From NCBI RefSeq assembly GCF_007293315.1, contig NZ_VLXZ01000015.1, positions 1-64,000 on the forward strand: DNA of 64,000 nucleotides, written 5' to 3'. This DNA is from Alkalicoccobacillus porphyridii (GTDB lineage Bacteria; Bacillota; Bacilli; Bacillales; Bacillaceae_D). Of this stretch, positions 20,489 through 28,752 are shown piece by piece. Numbering within the stretch: position 1 is the stretch's first letter; each line of letters begins with the position of its first letter. Under the pieces are notes generated by a model. That model saw nothing but the letters and a program-made list of their open reading frames with translations. It had not been told where the DNA came from and did not search any database. The translations under genes were made by a program, and so were the position numbers.

Positions 20489-21295
20489 TTATGTTTGTAA
20501 AAATTTTAGAATCTCTTGATTAACCTTCTCTGTTTCCTCAAATACCAGTCCATGCCCACTATTTTCAAAGGCGACAAGCTTAGATTCTGCAATGCCTTCT
20601 TTAAGAACGGAGGTAAAGTCAAATGGACAAATTTCATCGTGTTTACCATGCAGGATTAAGGTTGGTACATGGACGCTCGCTAAATCAACGCGCCCATCTT
20701 CATCTCGAAGCGCTTCAGCTGAATGAATGGTTGCATGAGGCGTACCAGTTAGGCCTAAATGCAGAAACCACTCATTAAACGCATCGGACATGTCCTGATG
20801 AAAGAACATCCCTCCAAAGTCTTTAAGCATACCCGGGCGATCCTTTTTAAGGTTGGAGATAATGTCATCCACACCCGACTTCTCAAGCCCATATGGATAT
20901 TCTTCTCTTTGAGTGAAACTTGGCGCAGCTGCACCAAGTAGGATGAGCTGAGAGATTGGATTGTCCTTGTGATTAGCCAAGTAGCGAATGGCAATCGGCC
21001 CTCCCATGGAAAACCCGGCTAATGCGGCGTCCTGTAACTCTAATTTTGTTACAACGGCATGTACATCAGACGCCATCGTGTCATAGTCATAACCCGACCA
21101 CGGAGCATCTGATTTTCCATACCCTCTTAAATCAATCCCAATAAATCTGTACCCGTGCTTTGGCAGCTCCGTTTGCTGATATTCAAACATCTTATGGCTG
21201 ACTGGCCACCCATGGATAAAAATAAGAGGCTTCCCTTCACCTATGTCTTCTACAAACACCTTTACATTTGGTTCTACTTCTATATAGTGTCCCAT
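20489..21295 (-). CDS. Alpha/beta hydrolase
   Basis: Single-domain alpha/beta hydrolase of about 268 residues. The fold marks are FIHGWPVSH (oxyanion region), DLRGYGKSDAP, the nucleophile elbow AGFSMGG, the acid in LILHGKHDEICP and the histidine in NSGHGLVFEE. No signal peptide is visible, so it is cytoplasmic. The closest classes by pattern are non-heme haloperoxidase/esterase-type enzymes; the substrate cannot be told. Start ATG (21293-21295) follows GGAG by 9 bases. It lies at the left end of the accessory block and has its own terminator. Confidence 0.85.
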   Translation of the reverse strand: MGHYIEVEPNVKVFVEDIGEGKPLIFIHGWPVSHKMFEYQQTELPKHGYRFIGIDLRGYGKSDAPWSGYDYDTMASDVHAVVTKLELQDAALAGFSMGGPIAIRYLANHKDNPISQLILLGAAAPSFTQREEYPYGLEKSGVDDIISNLKKDRPGMLKDFGGMFFHQDMSDAFNEWFLHLGLTGTPHATIHSAEALRDEDGRVDLASVHVPTLILHGKHDEICPFDFTSVLKEGIAESKLVAFENSGHGLVFEETEKVNQEILKFLQT

Positions 21296-21531
21296 AATTC
21301 TTCTCTCCCTCAAAAAGCATTATTTATGTATATGTGTACCCATTGAGGTATTCCATAAACCATGCCCATTGACTGTAGCTTCTAAAAAAGTCTCCGCTTG
21401 ATGAGTGGCGGGCAGCAAATTTATGAGTAAATACACAAGCTGAGTCTAGATAACTATCCTACAGAGGGAGGCTAGTATTTTAGTACATTTTACTTGCGTA
21501 AGTAGATAGAGGAATTGGAGGGTATCTAAAT

Positions 21532-21750
21532 ATCGCTTCTTCGCTTCCGCTCCCGAAAACGGGGGCACATTTACCGCGGGAGTGCCTGAGCTCATTTGCA
21601 TCGCTACAGGAATCTCCATTGATACAGCCTCAACCCTTGAAGTGGTAGGGAGCCACTTCAATGTCGGTCTGCCACGTGCTGTCTCGGTGAAGCTTCGTTT
21701 TCTCCTTCCGCGTATGTTTCCAATCAGATAATTTAATTGACCAACATTCC
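21532..21750. repeat. Degenerate R3/R1 repeat copy D
   Basis: Left half of an R3 element (CTTCCGCTCCCGAAAAC then GGGGGCAC...CCGCGGGAG) runs into an R1 core: GCTACAGGA, the inner hairpin TTGAAGTGG...CCACTTCAA with loop TAGGGAG (21635-21661), and TTTTCTCCTTCCGC. It shares ACCAACATTCC (21740-21750) with the 28.6-kb copy. The terminal repeats of R1 and the right half of R3 are not visible. A R2 array follows directly. Confidence 0.7.
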
Positions 21751-21770
21751 GATTGGTTGCTTTTACTGGC

Positions 21771-22092
21771 TTCCGCGCACGCACTCCGCTTTTCCGCGCC
21801 TCAGATGACGCTTTTCGCGCATTCTCGTTTTTTTCGCGCACTGGCTTGATCTTTCCGCGCATGACCCGATGCTTTTCGCGCATTTTACTTTTTTTCGCGC
21901 ATACCCCACCTATTATCGCGCATTTTCCATCCGTGGGGTCGGGATGGTGGTGGATTGGCTGTGCTTACCGAATTACGAACGCGAGTTTAGATCGTCTTCC
22001 GATGTATTTCCTGCACTTTGCGATGTATTCGGCTTTCCTCCCGATGGATCTACCTCTCATTCCCGATATCCTTGTGACAAGAGTCCCGACCG
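21771..22092. repeat. R2 repeat: 20-21 bp spaced TTTTCGCGCA array plus conserved tail
   Basis: Eight units of the type TTTTCGCGCA (a few read TTCCGCGC) are centered near 21775, 21795, 21816, 21837, 21857, 21877, 21897 and 21917, one every 20-21 bases. A tail follows: CCATCCGTGGGG, GACTG/GGCTGTGCTTACCGA, CGCGAGTTTAGATC, CTCATTCCCGATATCC, TTGTGACAAGAG. The same array (three units) and tail occur at 58.25 kb. On the minus strand the 21-base spacing gives a chance open frame of heptads beginning [MVA]R, which I do not regard as a gene. Confidence 0.8.
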
Positions 22093-22119
22093 GACCTCTT
22101 TCTCATTTGAATAGGTGAA

Positions 22120-22458
22120 TTAAGGAACAATAGTCACCGGTGTACCAACAGAGACCAATTTAGACAGTGCCAGTACGTCATCGTTATACATTCGGATACA
22201 GCCATGAGAGACCGACTTCCCTATTGAATCAGGGTCATTGGTTCCGTGAATGCCATAATGAGGCTTGGATAGCCCCATCCAAAATGCGCCAAAGGGTCCT
22301 CCAGGATTTGCTTGTTTATTTATAATGGTAAATTGACCGTGCGGGGTCATTGTTGCGATTTTTCCAACTGCAACTGGATACGTTTTTTCCGGCTGTCCGT
22401 CATTTAATAATGTTAACTGATGTCCAGAAAGGCTAACGACAATCGAACGATTTGGCAT
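22120..22458 (-). CDS. Minimal L,D-transpeptidase (YkuD domain)
   Basis: A 112-residue protein consisting only of a YkuD catalytic domain. It has the full signature: His71 in YGIHGTND and SHGCIRM with His85 and Cys87, followed by NDDV. Such enzymes form 3-3 peptidoglycan cross-links or attach to the wall. Unusually there is no signal peptide, membrane segment or LysM domain, although close family members normally carry one. GGGGG lies upstream of the ATG. Its function in a cell with no export signal is unclear. Confidence 0.88.
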   Translation of the reverse strand: MPNRSIVVSLSGHQLTLLNDGQPEKTYPVAVGKIATMTPHGQFTIINKQANPGGPFGAFWMGLSKPHYGIHGTNDPDSIGKSVSHGCIRMYNDDVLALSKLVSVGTPVTIVP

Positions 22459-22849
22459 AAAGACACCCCCTCTTACATTTTATTCATTTGTCCCTCTGTC
22501 ATTCCTACATACCTTTACAAAGTAACCTCGATCGTTGTAAAAAAGAAAAATTCATTTTTAAGGTTTACACCTGTTTTATTAAGGGTATCCATGTATCAGA
22601 CTTAGTTCATGTAACTTCTCTATTTTTTCCGCAATTTTGATGATTCGGACGTTTTCCCGCCTTGAATCTATGAAAGAGCAGTTTCCTCCCACCTAATACT
22701 CTCTCTTGCCATATGTTTAGCCAATATGCGACTTTAAGCGTTTTGTCTTACGTCCTTGATTTTGTTAAGCTAATATAGTGCAATTAGAGAAAAATCTAAC
22801 ATAGTAAGTTTATCATTTACATTTATTCCATTAGAAGGGGTTGGTTTAT
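22459..22849. other. Divergent gap between L,D-transpeptidase and ABC transporter genes
   Basis: This 390-base A/T-rich gap must contain the promoters of both flanking genes. I see TAATAT near 22773 before the transporter but no well-spaced -35, no hairpin with a T run and no small gene with a ribosome site. Confidence 0.4.
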
Positions 22850-23713
22850 TTGAAGAGATTTGGGTACATAACAGGCATTATCTTATCAGCTATCACACTC
22901 GGTGCATGTACAAGTGTAGGCGAAAATTCGTTAGAGGATCTTCAGGAAAGAGGCAGTGTCGACGTTGGGGTAGCGAACGAACGCCCTTATGGCTATGAAG
23001 AAAGCGGTGAAGAAGGGGGAGTAACTGGAGCTTCAGTAGAAGTTGCTAGAGCTGTACTAACTGAATTAGGGATCGACGAGATTGAAGGAAATGTCGTAGA
23101 TTTTGATGCGTTAATTAACGGGGTAAATTCACGGAACTTTGATATTGTGACAGCAGGCGTTTATGTAACCCCTGAAAGATGTGAGAATGCGATATTCTCA
23201 GAGCCAGACTACCGAATTGGTGAAGGGTTAGCCGTAGCTCCTGGTAACCCACATGATATCACTAGCTATCAGGATATCGCTGATAACCCTGATATATCAG
23301 TTACTGTTATGTCCGGGGCGATTGAACTAGAGTATTTACGTGCAATGGGTGTTGATGATTCGCAAATTGATCAGGTATCGAGCATCACCGATAATATCTC
23401 TGCATTAACTGCCGGAAGAACTGATGCTATTACGATGACCGACCTTACATTAAGAACAGCACTTGAGGATCAGGATGACGGCAATTTTGAAATTGTTGAG
23501 GATTTTGAGCAGCCTGTTATTGATGGCGAAGAAGTATACGGCTATGGAGCTGCCGTGTTCCATCCAGATGATGAAGAATTTAGAGATGCTTATAATGAAG
23601 TCCTTGCTGAATTAAAAGAGTCAGGAAGAGTCCTTGAAATTATGGAGCCGTTTGGCTTTACAGAGGATAACATGGTTACAGATATGACGACTGAAGAGCT
23701 TTGCGCAGGATAA
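22850..23713 (+). CDS. ehuB: Amino-acid/ectoine-type ABC transporter substrate-binding lipoprotein
   Basis: Captures the solute outside the membrane for the EhuCD-A transporter. About 287 residues with a lipoprotein signal (hydrophobic stretch then LGAC, cysteine at about 20) and a family 3 solute-binding fold (GSVDVGVANERPYGYEE). Sequence traits such as INGVNSRNFDIVTAGVYVTPERC match the ectoine/hydroxyectoine binder EhuB. Start TTG at 22850 sits 9 bases after AAGGGG; another TTG is at 22841. Ligand identity is inferred from family resemblance. Confidence 0.8.
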   Translation: MKRFGYITGIILSAITLGACTSVGENSLEDLQERGSVDVGVANERPYGYEESGEEGGVTGASVEVARAVLTELGIDEIEGNVVDFDALINGVNSRNFDIVTAGVYVTPERCENAIFSEPDYRIGEGLAVAPGNPHDITSYQDIADNPDISVTVMSGAIELEYLRAMGVDDSQIDQVSSITDNISALTAGRTDAITMTDLTLRTALEDQDDGNFEIVEDFEQPVIDGEEVYGYGAAVFHPDDEEFRDAYNEVLAELKESGRVLEIMEPFGFTEDNMVTDMTTEELCAG

Positions 23714-23824
23714 CGTTTTAATAAGTTTAGCTTAAGGGATGTCTCTATTACTTAAAGGACGCTTGAATTTCGTCTTTTATGAGATATCCCTGTTTTTTTA
23801 ATTAATCTAAGGAGTGAACACACT

Positions 23825-24481
23825 TTGAGCACAGCAGATATCATAAGCGTAATCATGCGAGGACTGCCAACTACCGTTTCACTTCTTTTGGCGGCAACTG
23901 CACTTGCTTTTGCTATTGCATTTATTGCCGGTATATCAAGGGTTTCAAGGTTTAAATTTATTCGTGTCGGCACGCTTGTTTATGTTGAATTTTTTAGAGG
24001 GACATCCCTTCTTATTCAGCTCTTTTGGCTATATTACGTACTACCTGAGGCGTTTGGCGTAAGGCTTGATCCTTTTTTAGCCGGTGTGATTACCTTAGGT
24101 TTGAACTACGGAGCATACGGTTCTGAAATTGTCAGAAGCTCCATTCTTTCTGTACCAAAAGGACAATCTGAGGCAGGTATTGCTCTTAATATGTCGAGTA
24201 GACAACAAATGTTTCGAATTATCTTACCCCAGGCTTTTAGAACAATGATTCCTGGATTAACAAATAATTCAATTGAGTTACTTAAAGGAACATCCCTTGT
24301 TGCATTAATTGCCTTACAGGACATGATGTATTGGGGACAAAACCTACGCAGTGGTGACTTCAGCATTGCTCTTCCGGTATTTGCTATTTTATTAATGATG
24401 TACTTTCTTGTTGCCTTACCACTCATACTGCTCTCAAAATACTTTGAGAAGAGAGCTTCACGGGGGGTGGCTAGCACATGA
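23825..24481 (+). CDS. ehuC: ABC transporter permease (EhuC-like)
   Basis: Membrane permease of the polar amino acid/ectoine uptake family, 218 residues. Hydrophobic segments are at about 15-38, 50-72, 80-100 and 180-210. EFFRGTSLLIQLF and the cytoplasmic EAA-type loop EAGIALNMSSRQQMFRIILPQAFRTMIPG (about 119-147, partly shown) contact the ATPase. The start is TTG, 10 bases after AAGGAG. It overlaps ehuD by four bases (ATGA), so the two halves are coupled. Confidence 0.85.
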   Translation: MSTADIISVIMRGLPTTVSLLLAATALAFAIAFIAGISRVSRFKFIRVGTLVYVEFFRGTSLLIQLFWLYYVLPEAFGVRLDPFLAGVITLGLNYGAYGSEIVRSSILSVPKGQSEAGIALNMSSRQQMFRIILPQAFRTMIPGLTNNSIELLKGTSLVALIALQDMMYWGQNLRSGDFSIALPVFAILLMMYFLVALPLILLSKYFEKRASRGVAST

Positions 24482-25182
24482 TCGATTGGCAACTAGTTGT
24501 TGATTCATTCCCTATGATATTTAGGGCAATGTTTATGACACTTGGTATCACAATAGGTGCCTACCTTGTATCAGTGACATTTGGTTTGGTATTAACGCTA
24601 CTTGGACGATCCTCCTTTAAACCACTCGCTTGGCTAGTGTATGGATTCGTTCAGTTTGTCAGAAGTACACCACCACTTGTACAGTTATTCTTTGTGTATT
24701 ATGCATGGCCACAGATTCCTGTGATTGGGGTATCTATGAGTCCTATCACTGCAGGTATTGCAACGCTAGGCATTCATTATGCCACCTATCTATCGGAGAT
24801 TTATCGTTCAGGCATTAACGCTGTACCTAAAGGTCAGTGGGAAGCGAGTCGTGCGTTAAATTTCAGTAGAACCAAAACCTGGATCAAAGTTATTTTGCCA
24901 CAGGCCATACCACCTGTTATTCCTATGATGGGGAACTATTTAATTGTATTATTTAAGGAGACGCCGCTTTTGATGGCTATTTCTGTATATGAGATGCTAG
25001 CTGCAGCCCGCGAGATCGGGGCATCGAGTTTTCAATATACAGAGGTGTATACGATTGTAGGTCTGCTATTCCTTCTGCTTAGTTATCCATCCTCTCTCTT
25101 AGTTGGCTATGCAGAGAAACGTATGAATAATCGCATTAGCAGAAAAGCAAAAAAAGTTGAAAAGGAGCAGGCGACGACATGA
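24478..25182 (+). CDS. ehuD: ABC transporter permease (EhuD-like)
   Basis: Second permease of the heterodimeric channel, 234 residues, related to EhuC. FVQFVRSTPPLVQLFF, the EAA loop near 120-150 (WEASRALNFSRTKTWIKVILPQA) and KETPLLMAISVYEML are seen, with four to five hydrophobic segments. A basic C-terminal tail ends the protein. Start ATG overlaps the ehuC stop; its own stop overlaps ehuA by four bases. The order B-C-D-A is that of ectoine uptake operons. Confidence 0.85.
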   Translation: MIDWQLVVDSFPMIFRAMFMTLGITIGAYLVSVTFGLVLTLLGRSSFKPLAWLVYGFVQFVRSTPPLVQLFFVYYAWPQIPVIGVSMSPITAGIATLGIHYATYLSEIYRSGINAVPKGQWEASRALNFSRTKTWIKVILPQAIPPVIPMMGNYLIVLFKETPLLMAISVYEMLAAAREIGASSFQYTEVYTIVGLLFLLLSYPSSLLVGYAEKRMNNRISRKAKKVEKEQATT

Positions 25183-25955
25183 CAGAGCCCATCGTTCAAT
25201 TTAAATCAATCAGCAAATCTTTTGATGAATTAGAAGTAATGAAGGATTTCACTTTAGATGTAGATCCAGGAGAAATTGTCTCTATTATCGGCCCGAGTGG
25301 ATCTGGTAAAACAACCATTATTCGAATGCTTATGACACTTGAGAAGCCGACTGGCGGAGACATTATCGTAGAAGGCGAAAACCTATGGAAAATGGAGTCA
25401 AAAGGAAAGCTTGTTCCAGCGGATGAAAGGCATCTGCGTAAGGTTCGCTCAAATGTTGGGATGGTGTTTCAGCACTTTAATCTTTTCCCTCACATGACGA
25501 TTCTTAGAAATTGTACAGAGGCTCCTATTCATGTACTGGGTTTATCAAAAAAAGAAGCTGAAACGCGCGCAAAAGAGATGCTTGAGAAAGTAGGGCTTGG
25601 TGACAAGGTGGATAATTATCCTATGCAGCTATCAGGTGGTCAGCAGCAACGTGTGGCGATCGCCCGTGCACTAGTCATGCAGCCCAAGGTTATGCTCTTT
25701 GATGAGCCTACCTCTGCCCTAGACCCAGAGCTTGTTGGCGAAGTCCTAGAAGTTATTAAGGATTTAGCTCAGCAAGGTGATATGAGCATGATCCTTGTGA
25801 CACATGAAATGGATTTTGCGTGGCAGGTTTCGGATCGAATTGTATTTATTGCAGACGGACAGCTTGTTGAACACGGCAAGCCTAGTGAGGTTCTTGATAA
25901 TCCGAAAAGCGATCGACTTAGAAACTTCCTCGAACGCTTCCGTACACAGGTATAA
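25179..25955 (+). CDS. ehuA: ABC transporter ATP-binding protein (EhuA-like)
   Basis: ATPase that powers uptake. The 258 residues show Walker A GPSGSGKTT (38-46), Q-loop Gln98, signature LSGGQQQR (151-158), Walker B LFDEP (173-177) and H-loop His near 206. The insert KGKLVPADERHLRKVRS, unusual in general amino-acid ATPases, resembles EhuA. Together the genes fit uptake of an osmoprotectant that can also serve as nutrient. The operon ends in a strong terminator shared with the convergent DedA gene. Confidence 0.87.
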   Translation: MTEPIVQFKSISKSFDELEVMKDFTLDVDPGEIVSIIGPSGSGKTTIIRMLMTLEKPTGGDIIVEGENLWKMESKGKLVPADERHLRKVRSNVGMVFQHFNLFPHMTILRNCTEAPIHVLGLSKKEAETRAKEMLEKVGLGDKVDNYPMQLSGGQQQRVAIARALVMQPKVMLFDEPTSALDPELVGEVLEVIKDLAQQGDMSMILVTHEMDFAWQVSDRIVFIADGQLVEHGKPSEVLDNPKSDRLRNFLERFRTQV

Positions 25956-25956
25956 T

Positions 25957-25997
25957 AAATACCCCCTAGCACATTTACTTGAGCTAGGGGGTATTTT
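25957..25997. terminator. Bidirectional terminator between ehuA and dedA-type gene
   Basis: AAATACCCCCTAGC pairs with GCTAGGGGGTATTT (12-base loop). T runs lie on both strands, so it can serve both convergent transcripts. Confidence 0.9.
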
Positions 25998-26025
25998 TCC
26001 ACATGGAAAATCGCTTTGGACAGCC

Positions 26026-26634
26026 TTATTTTACTGCCTTCTCCTGAGAGCCTGCTTCTTCCGTGGTCATTTGCTTATTCTTTTGAATTTTTCTTTTCAT
26101 CACAACCGCGATAAAAATTAACACAGCAATACCAAGGAAAATGTATGTTAGATAAGAGTCAATTAAATTTTCTGCCGCTCTTCCATAAAAATAAAACAGA
26201 AACCCAACAGCATAGAACTTCACAGCTCTGCCAATAGAAGCATAGCCAATTAGCTTCCACATTGAGAATTTCATAGCCCCTGCCATAATAGTAAACACTT
26301 TAAATGGGATGGGAGTGAATGCTCCTATTAAAATCGCAGCTTCCCCATTTTTCGTAAACATGGCCTGAGCCGACTGCATAGAGCCCTTCTTTAGAAACCT
26401 TTGAAGCACGGAGTCTCCAAGGAGGCGACCAATGAGATAACCAAGAGGCGTTCCGAGTATACAGGCCACATATCCAACGGTCGCCAGCCATAATGCTTGG
26501 GAAGGATTAATTAAACTGAGTGAAACCTGAAGAAAGAAAGCAGGGATTGGAAAGATAACTGCATCAGCGAAGGAATGTATAAATAATCCCCATGCCCCAA
26601 AATCCCTTAAAAAATCGATGACTGCATCAAACAA
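26026..26634 (-). CDS. DedA/VTT-domain membrane protein
   Basis: A 202-residue polytopic protein of the DedA (VTT) family, whose members include undecaprenyl-phosphate flippases and proteins affecting membrane potential. Hydrophobic segments occur at about 12-45, 50-72, 100-120, 130-150 and 163-182. The family motifs GTPLGYLIGRLLGD and GAFTPIPFKVFTIMAGAMKFS are present. The C-terminus is charged and cytoplasmic. The specific substrate is not predictable. It stands alone, convergent with the transporter operon. Confidence 0.82.
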   Translation of the reverse strand: MFDAVIDFLRDFGAWGLFIHSFADAVIFPIPAFFLQVSLSLINPSQALWLATVGYVACILGTPLGYLIGRLLGDSVLQRFLKKGSMQSAQAMFTKNGEAAILIGAFTPIPFKVFTIMAGAMKFSMWKLIGYASIGRAVKFYAVGFLFYFYGRAAENLIDSYLTYIFLGIAVLIFIAVVMKRKIQKNKQMTTEEAGSQEKAVK

Positions 26635-26900
26635 CCCTTCTCTCTCCTTTCATCTCGCCCCTACAAACCTTTTATCTTATACTTCTATTATTACACATAA
26701 ATTTGTATGAATATATGGCTAAAATCCCAATATTGATATTACATATAATACCAATCATTTCTTGATTAGGTGGTACCGATCTGCTATGATACGTTCGACC
26801 GGACTTATCACCCGGTCCGCTTTAAAAAAAGCCTTACTCTGGTCATGTGCATTCCTACTTCTGGTGGTACAAAATTAGGAATCACAGGAGGCGATGTAAG

Positions 26901-27056
26901 ATGGCACAACAGATATTGTGTGAAGTATCTAGCTGCTTACACTGGGCTGGTGACAATCATTGCGGCGCATCAGAGATTTATGTGGTGAATCACCATTCGA
27001 AATCCGATGCAAAGGATTCTGCCGAAACCGATTGTAAAACCTTTGAGGTTCGATAA
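26901..27056 (+). CDS. Small DUF1540 cysteine protein
   Basis: A 51-residue protein starting at an ATG that has AGGAGG nine bases upstream. It carries the DUF1540 pattern: CEVSSCLHWAGDNHC (three cysteines at residues 7, 12 and 21) and TDCKTFEV at the end, likely forming a small metal-binding or disulfide knuckle. The function of the family is unknown; it is frequent in spore-forming Firmicutes. It is followed at once by a terminator, so it is a stand-alone gene. Confidence 0.88.
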   Translation: MAQQILCEVSSCLHWAGDNHCGASEIYVVNHHSKSDAKDSAETDCKTFEVR

Positions 27057-27061
27057 ACCTC

Positions 27062-27097
27062 AAAAAGGGAGAGACGCCGATGCGTTTCTCCCTTTTT
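27062..27097. terminator. Bidirectional terminator between DUF1540 gene and reductase gene
   Basis: AAAAAGGGAGA and TCTCCCTTTTT form an 11-bp stem with a 14-base loop. T and A runs on either side serve the two convergent genes. Confidence 0.88.
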
Positions 27098-27107
27098 ATC
27101 ATAAACC

Positions 27108-28178
27108 CTACTTGCTTCCCCCTGCATACGCCAGTAGACCTTTTTTAGTAAGCTCTTCATTCTTTTCCTTAAACCGCTCGTTATGTGAGGAAACGTATGC
27201 CTGCTCAGTGGCCTCCGGCTCAATAAACAGCTTAGCCTGATTAACGGCTTTCGCCCCATCTACATAGGCTCCTGCAATTAGTCGCAGCTTACCATCATTA
27301 CTCACTAAATCTCCTGCAGCAAGCACTCCTGGTACACTCGTTTCCATCTTTTCGTTTACTGTCAGAATCCCTTCTTGAGTCTCAAAATTTAGAGGACTCT
27401 CAAGAAGAAAATCAAGGTCCATTTTGTAACCGTGATTAACAATGACTGCATCCACCTGCTGCTCCACACGTTCTTCCGTTTCAAGCTGCTTTAAGGTTAC
27501 TCGTTCAATTTGAGTCCCTTCCGCATCACCATGTAGCTCTTCAACACAATATGGCGTTAACACCTCAACTGATGAGTTCTTCATCTGCCTTACATTGCTT
27601 TCATGACCTCCGAATTGGTCCCTGCGATGCACAACCTTCACAGACGAAGCAATCGGCTCTAACGCATTGGCCCAATCAACGGCTGAATTCCCTCCACCGG
27701 ATATTAGGACATTCTTGCCTTTAAATGTATCCAGCTGCTGCACGGTATAATGCAGGTTTGTGACCTCGTATCGATCGGCACCTTCAATTTCAAGCTTGGT
27801 CGTTTTAAAAATACCGTGACCTACAGCTAAAATAATACATTTTGAGTAGTGGGTCTCCCCAGAGGATCCACGTAGGAGAAAGACACCGTCTTCACGCCGG
27901 GTCAGCTCTTTAATTTGTTCATTTAAACATATGGTCGGATCAAATGTTCTGCCCTGTTGATTTAGGTTAGAAAGGACCTGTTGCCCAGGTGTAGGAGGCA
28001 AACCGCCAATATCCCAAATGATCTTCTCGGGATAGAGTAGAACTTTTCCACCGAGCTGAGATTGATATTCAATAATTTTTGTTTTTAAGTCACGCATACC
28101 GCTGTAAAACGCACTATACAAGCCAGCAGGTCCACCGCCTATAATGGTCACATCATATATATCCTCTTGATTTCCCAA
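27108..28178 (-). CDS. Ferredoxin/flavodoxin-NADP(+) reductase, thioredoxin-reductase-like
   Basis: FAD- and NADPH-binding reductase of 356 residues. FAD site IIGGGPAG (12-19), NADPH site [12 protein letters not shown] (159-170) and the second FAD site AAGDLVS near 290. The CxxC of true thioredoxin reductases is absent, which marks the homodimeric TrxR-like FNR group (YumC and YcgT in B. subtilis). It reduces ferredoxin or flavodoxin. The upstream Fur-like box fits YcgT, a Fur-regulated paralogue, better than YumC. The electron acceptor is not shown. Confidence 0.88.
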   Translation of the reverse strand: MGNQEDIYDVTIIGGGPAGLYSAFYSGMRDLKTKIIEYQSQLGGKVLLYPEKIIWDIGGLPPTPGQQVLSNLNQQGRTFDPTICLNEQIKELTRREDGVFLLRGSSGETHYSKCIILAVGHGIFKTTKLEIEGADRYEVTNLHYTVQQLDTFKGKNVLISGGGNSAVDWANALEPIASSVKVVHRRDQFGGHESNVRQMKNSSVEVLTPYCVEELHGDAEGTQIERVTLKQLETEERVEQQVDAVIVNHGYKMDLDFLLESPLNFETQEGILTVNEKMETSVPGVLAAGDLVSNDGKLRLIAGAYVDGAKAVNQAKLFIEPEATEQAYVSSHNERFKEKNEELTKKGLLAYAGGSK

Positions 28179-28233
28179 AACGTCTTCCCTCCTGATCAGA
28201 ACGTACTATCTATAATTACTCACGCTTTTCATT

Positions 28234-28252
28234 AAAAATGATTCTCATTCTT
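28234..28252 (-). promoter_or_regulatory. Fur box upstream of the reductase gene
   Basis: AATGATTCTCATT (28237-28249) matches 11 of 13 central bases of the Fur consensus AATGATAATCATT and is nearly symmetric. It lies 56 bases upstream of the start codon, suitable for iron-dependent repression. Confidence 0.65.
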
Positions 28253-28342
28253 AATTATAGCAAGCTTTAATCGAGAAGAAAAGGCGAAATACATGAACAA
28301 TTGGAAAAAAAGAGAGGTGGTTATTAGTGAATGAGTGTATTG

Positions 28343-28752
28343 TGCTTCGGCTGCCGCTACCTGGATGAAAGGGCACGCTTTCCGCGGGAGTATCCGCGCT
28401 AACCCGCCTACGTCGATTTATCTCAATGAACCTTTTTATCGACGTTACTGAAAAAATCATCTAGTAATGAGCTCATGCACCGCTACAGGAGAAAACTTCG
28501 CTTTCCACGGGAACGGCCTCAGCCCTTGAAGTGGAAGTGCGCCACTTCAATGTCTTCAGACTCGTTCTGTTCCGTAGGAGTCTACGTTTCTCCTTCCGCT
28601 CATGTTTTGGATTAAACAAATGACCAACATTCCTATTTAAGGAAATCAAGGTTGTTTTTAATTAGAAATAAGATTCATTGTAATAAAAAACTTCTTTTTC
28701 AGTAGCCTCCTTTTCCTTCCGCAGGCGTCGGCCCTCCAATTTCGTCCGCTTG
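28343..28752. repeat. R3 repeat copy A, interrupted by R1
   Basis: Left half: GCTTCGGCTGCCGCTACC, GGGCACGCTTTCCGCGGG and GTCGATTTATCTCAATGAACC up to 28440. Right half: TTTTCCTTCCGCAGGCGTCGGCCC to TTTCGTCCGCTTG ending near 28752. The two halves match the uninterrupted R3 at 58.61-58.74 kb; an R1 unit sits between them. Confidence 0.8.
28441..28709. mobile_element. R1 MITE-like element copy A (nested in R3)
   Basis: About 269 bp. Its ends GACGTTACTGAAAAA and TTTTTCAGTAGCCTC are imperfect inverted repeats. Inside is a large imperfect palindrome (28483-28593) from AGGAGAAAAC to GTTTCTCC, holding the hairpin TTGAAGTGG...CCACTTCAA. Flanks CTTTTTATC and CTTTTCCTT look like copies of the CTTTTCATC found once in the uninterrupted R3. 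There is no coding frame; a non-autonomous transposon is the best description. Confidence 0.65.

Noticed and set aside
21446-21883. 145-codon open frame on the minus strand
   Set aside because: It is the R2 array plus R1 sequence read in one frame. It has no ribosome site and its residues follow the DNA repeat.
21771-21930. Possible CRISPR array in the R2 units
   Set aside because: The conserved part is only about 10 bases with 10-11 variable bases between; no 24-37 base repeats with unique spacers and no cas genes.
26787-26815. GACCGG/CCGGTC hairpin upstream of the DUF1540 gene as a terminator or riboswitch
   Set aside because: Only six pairs, no T run and no recognizable riboswitch core.
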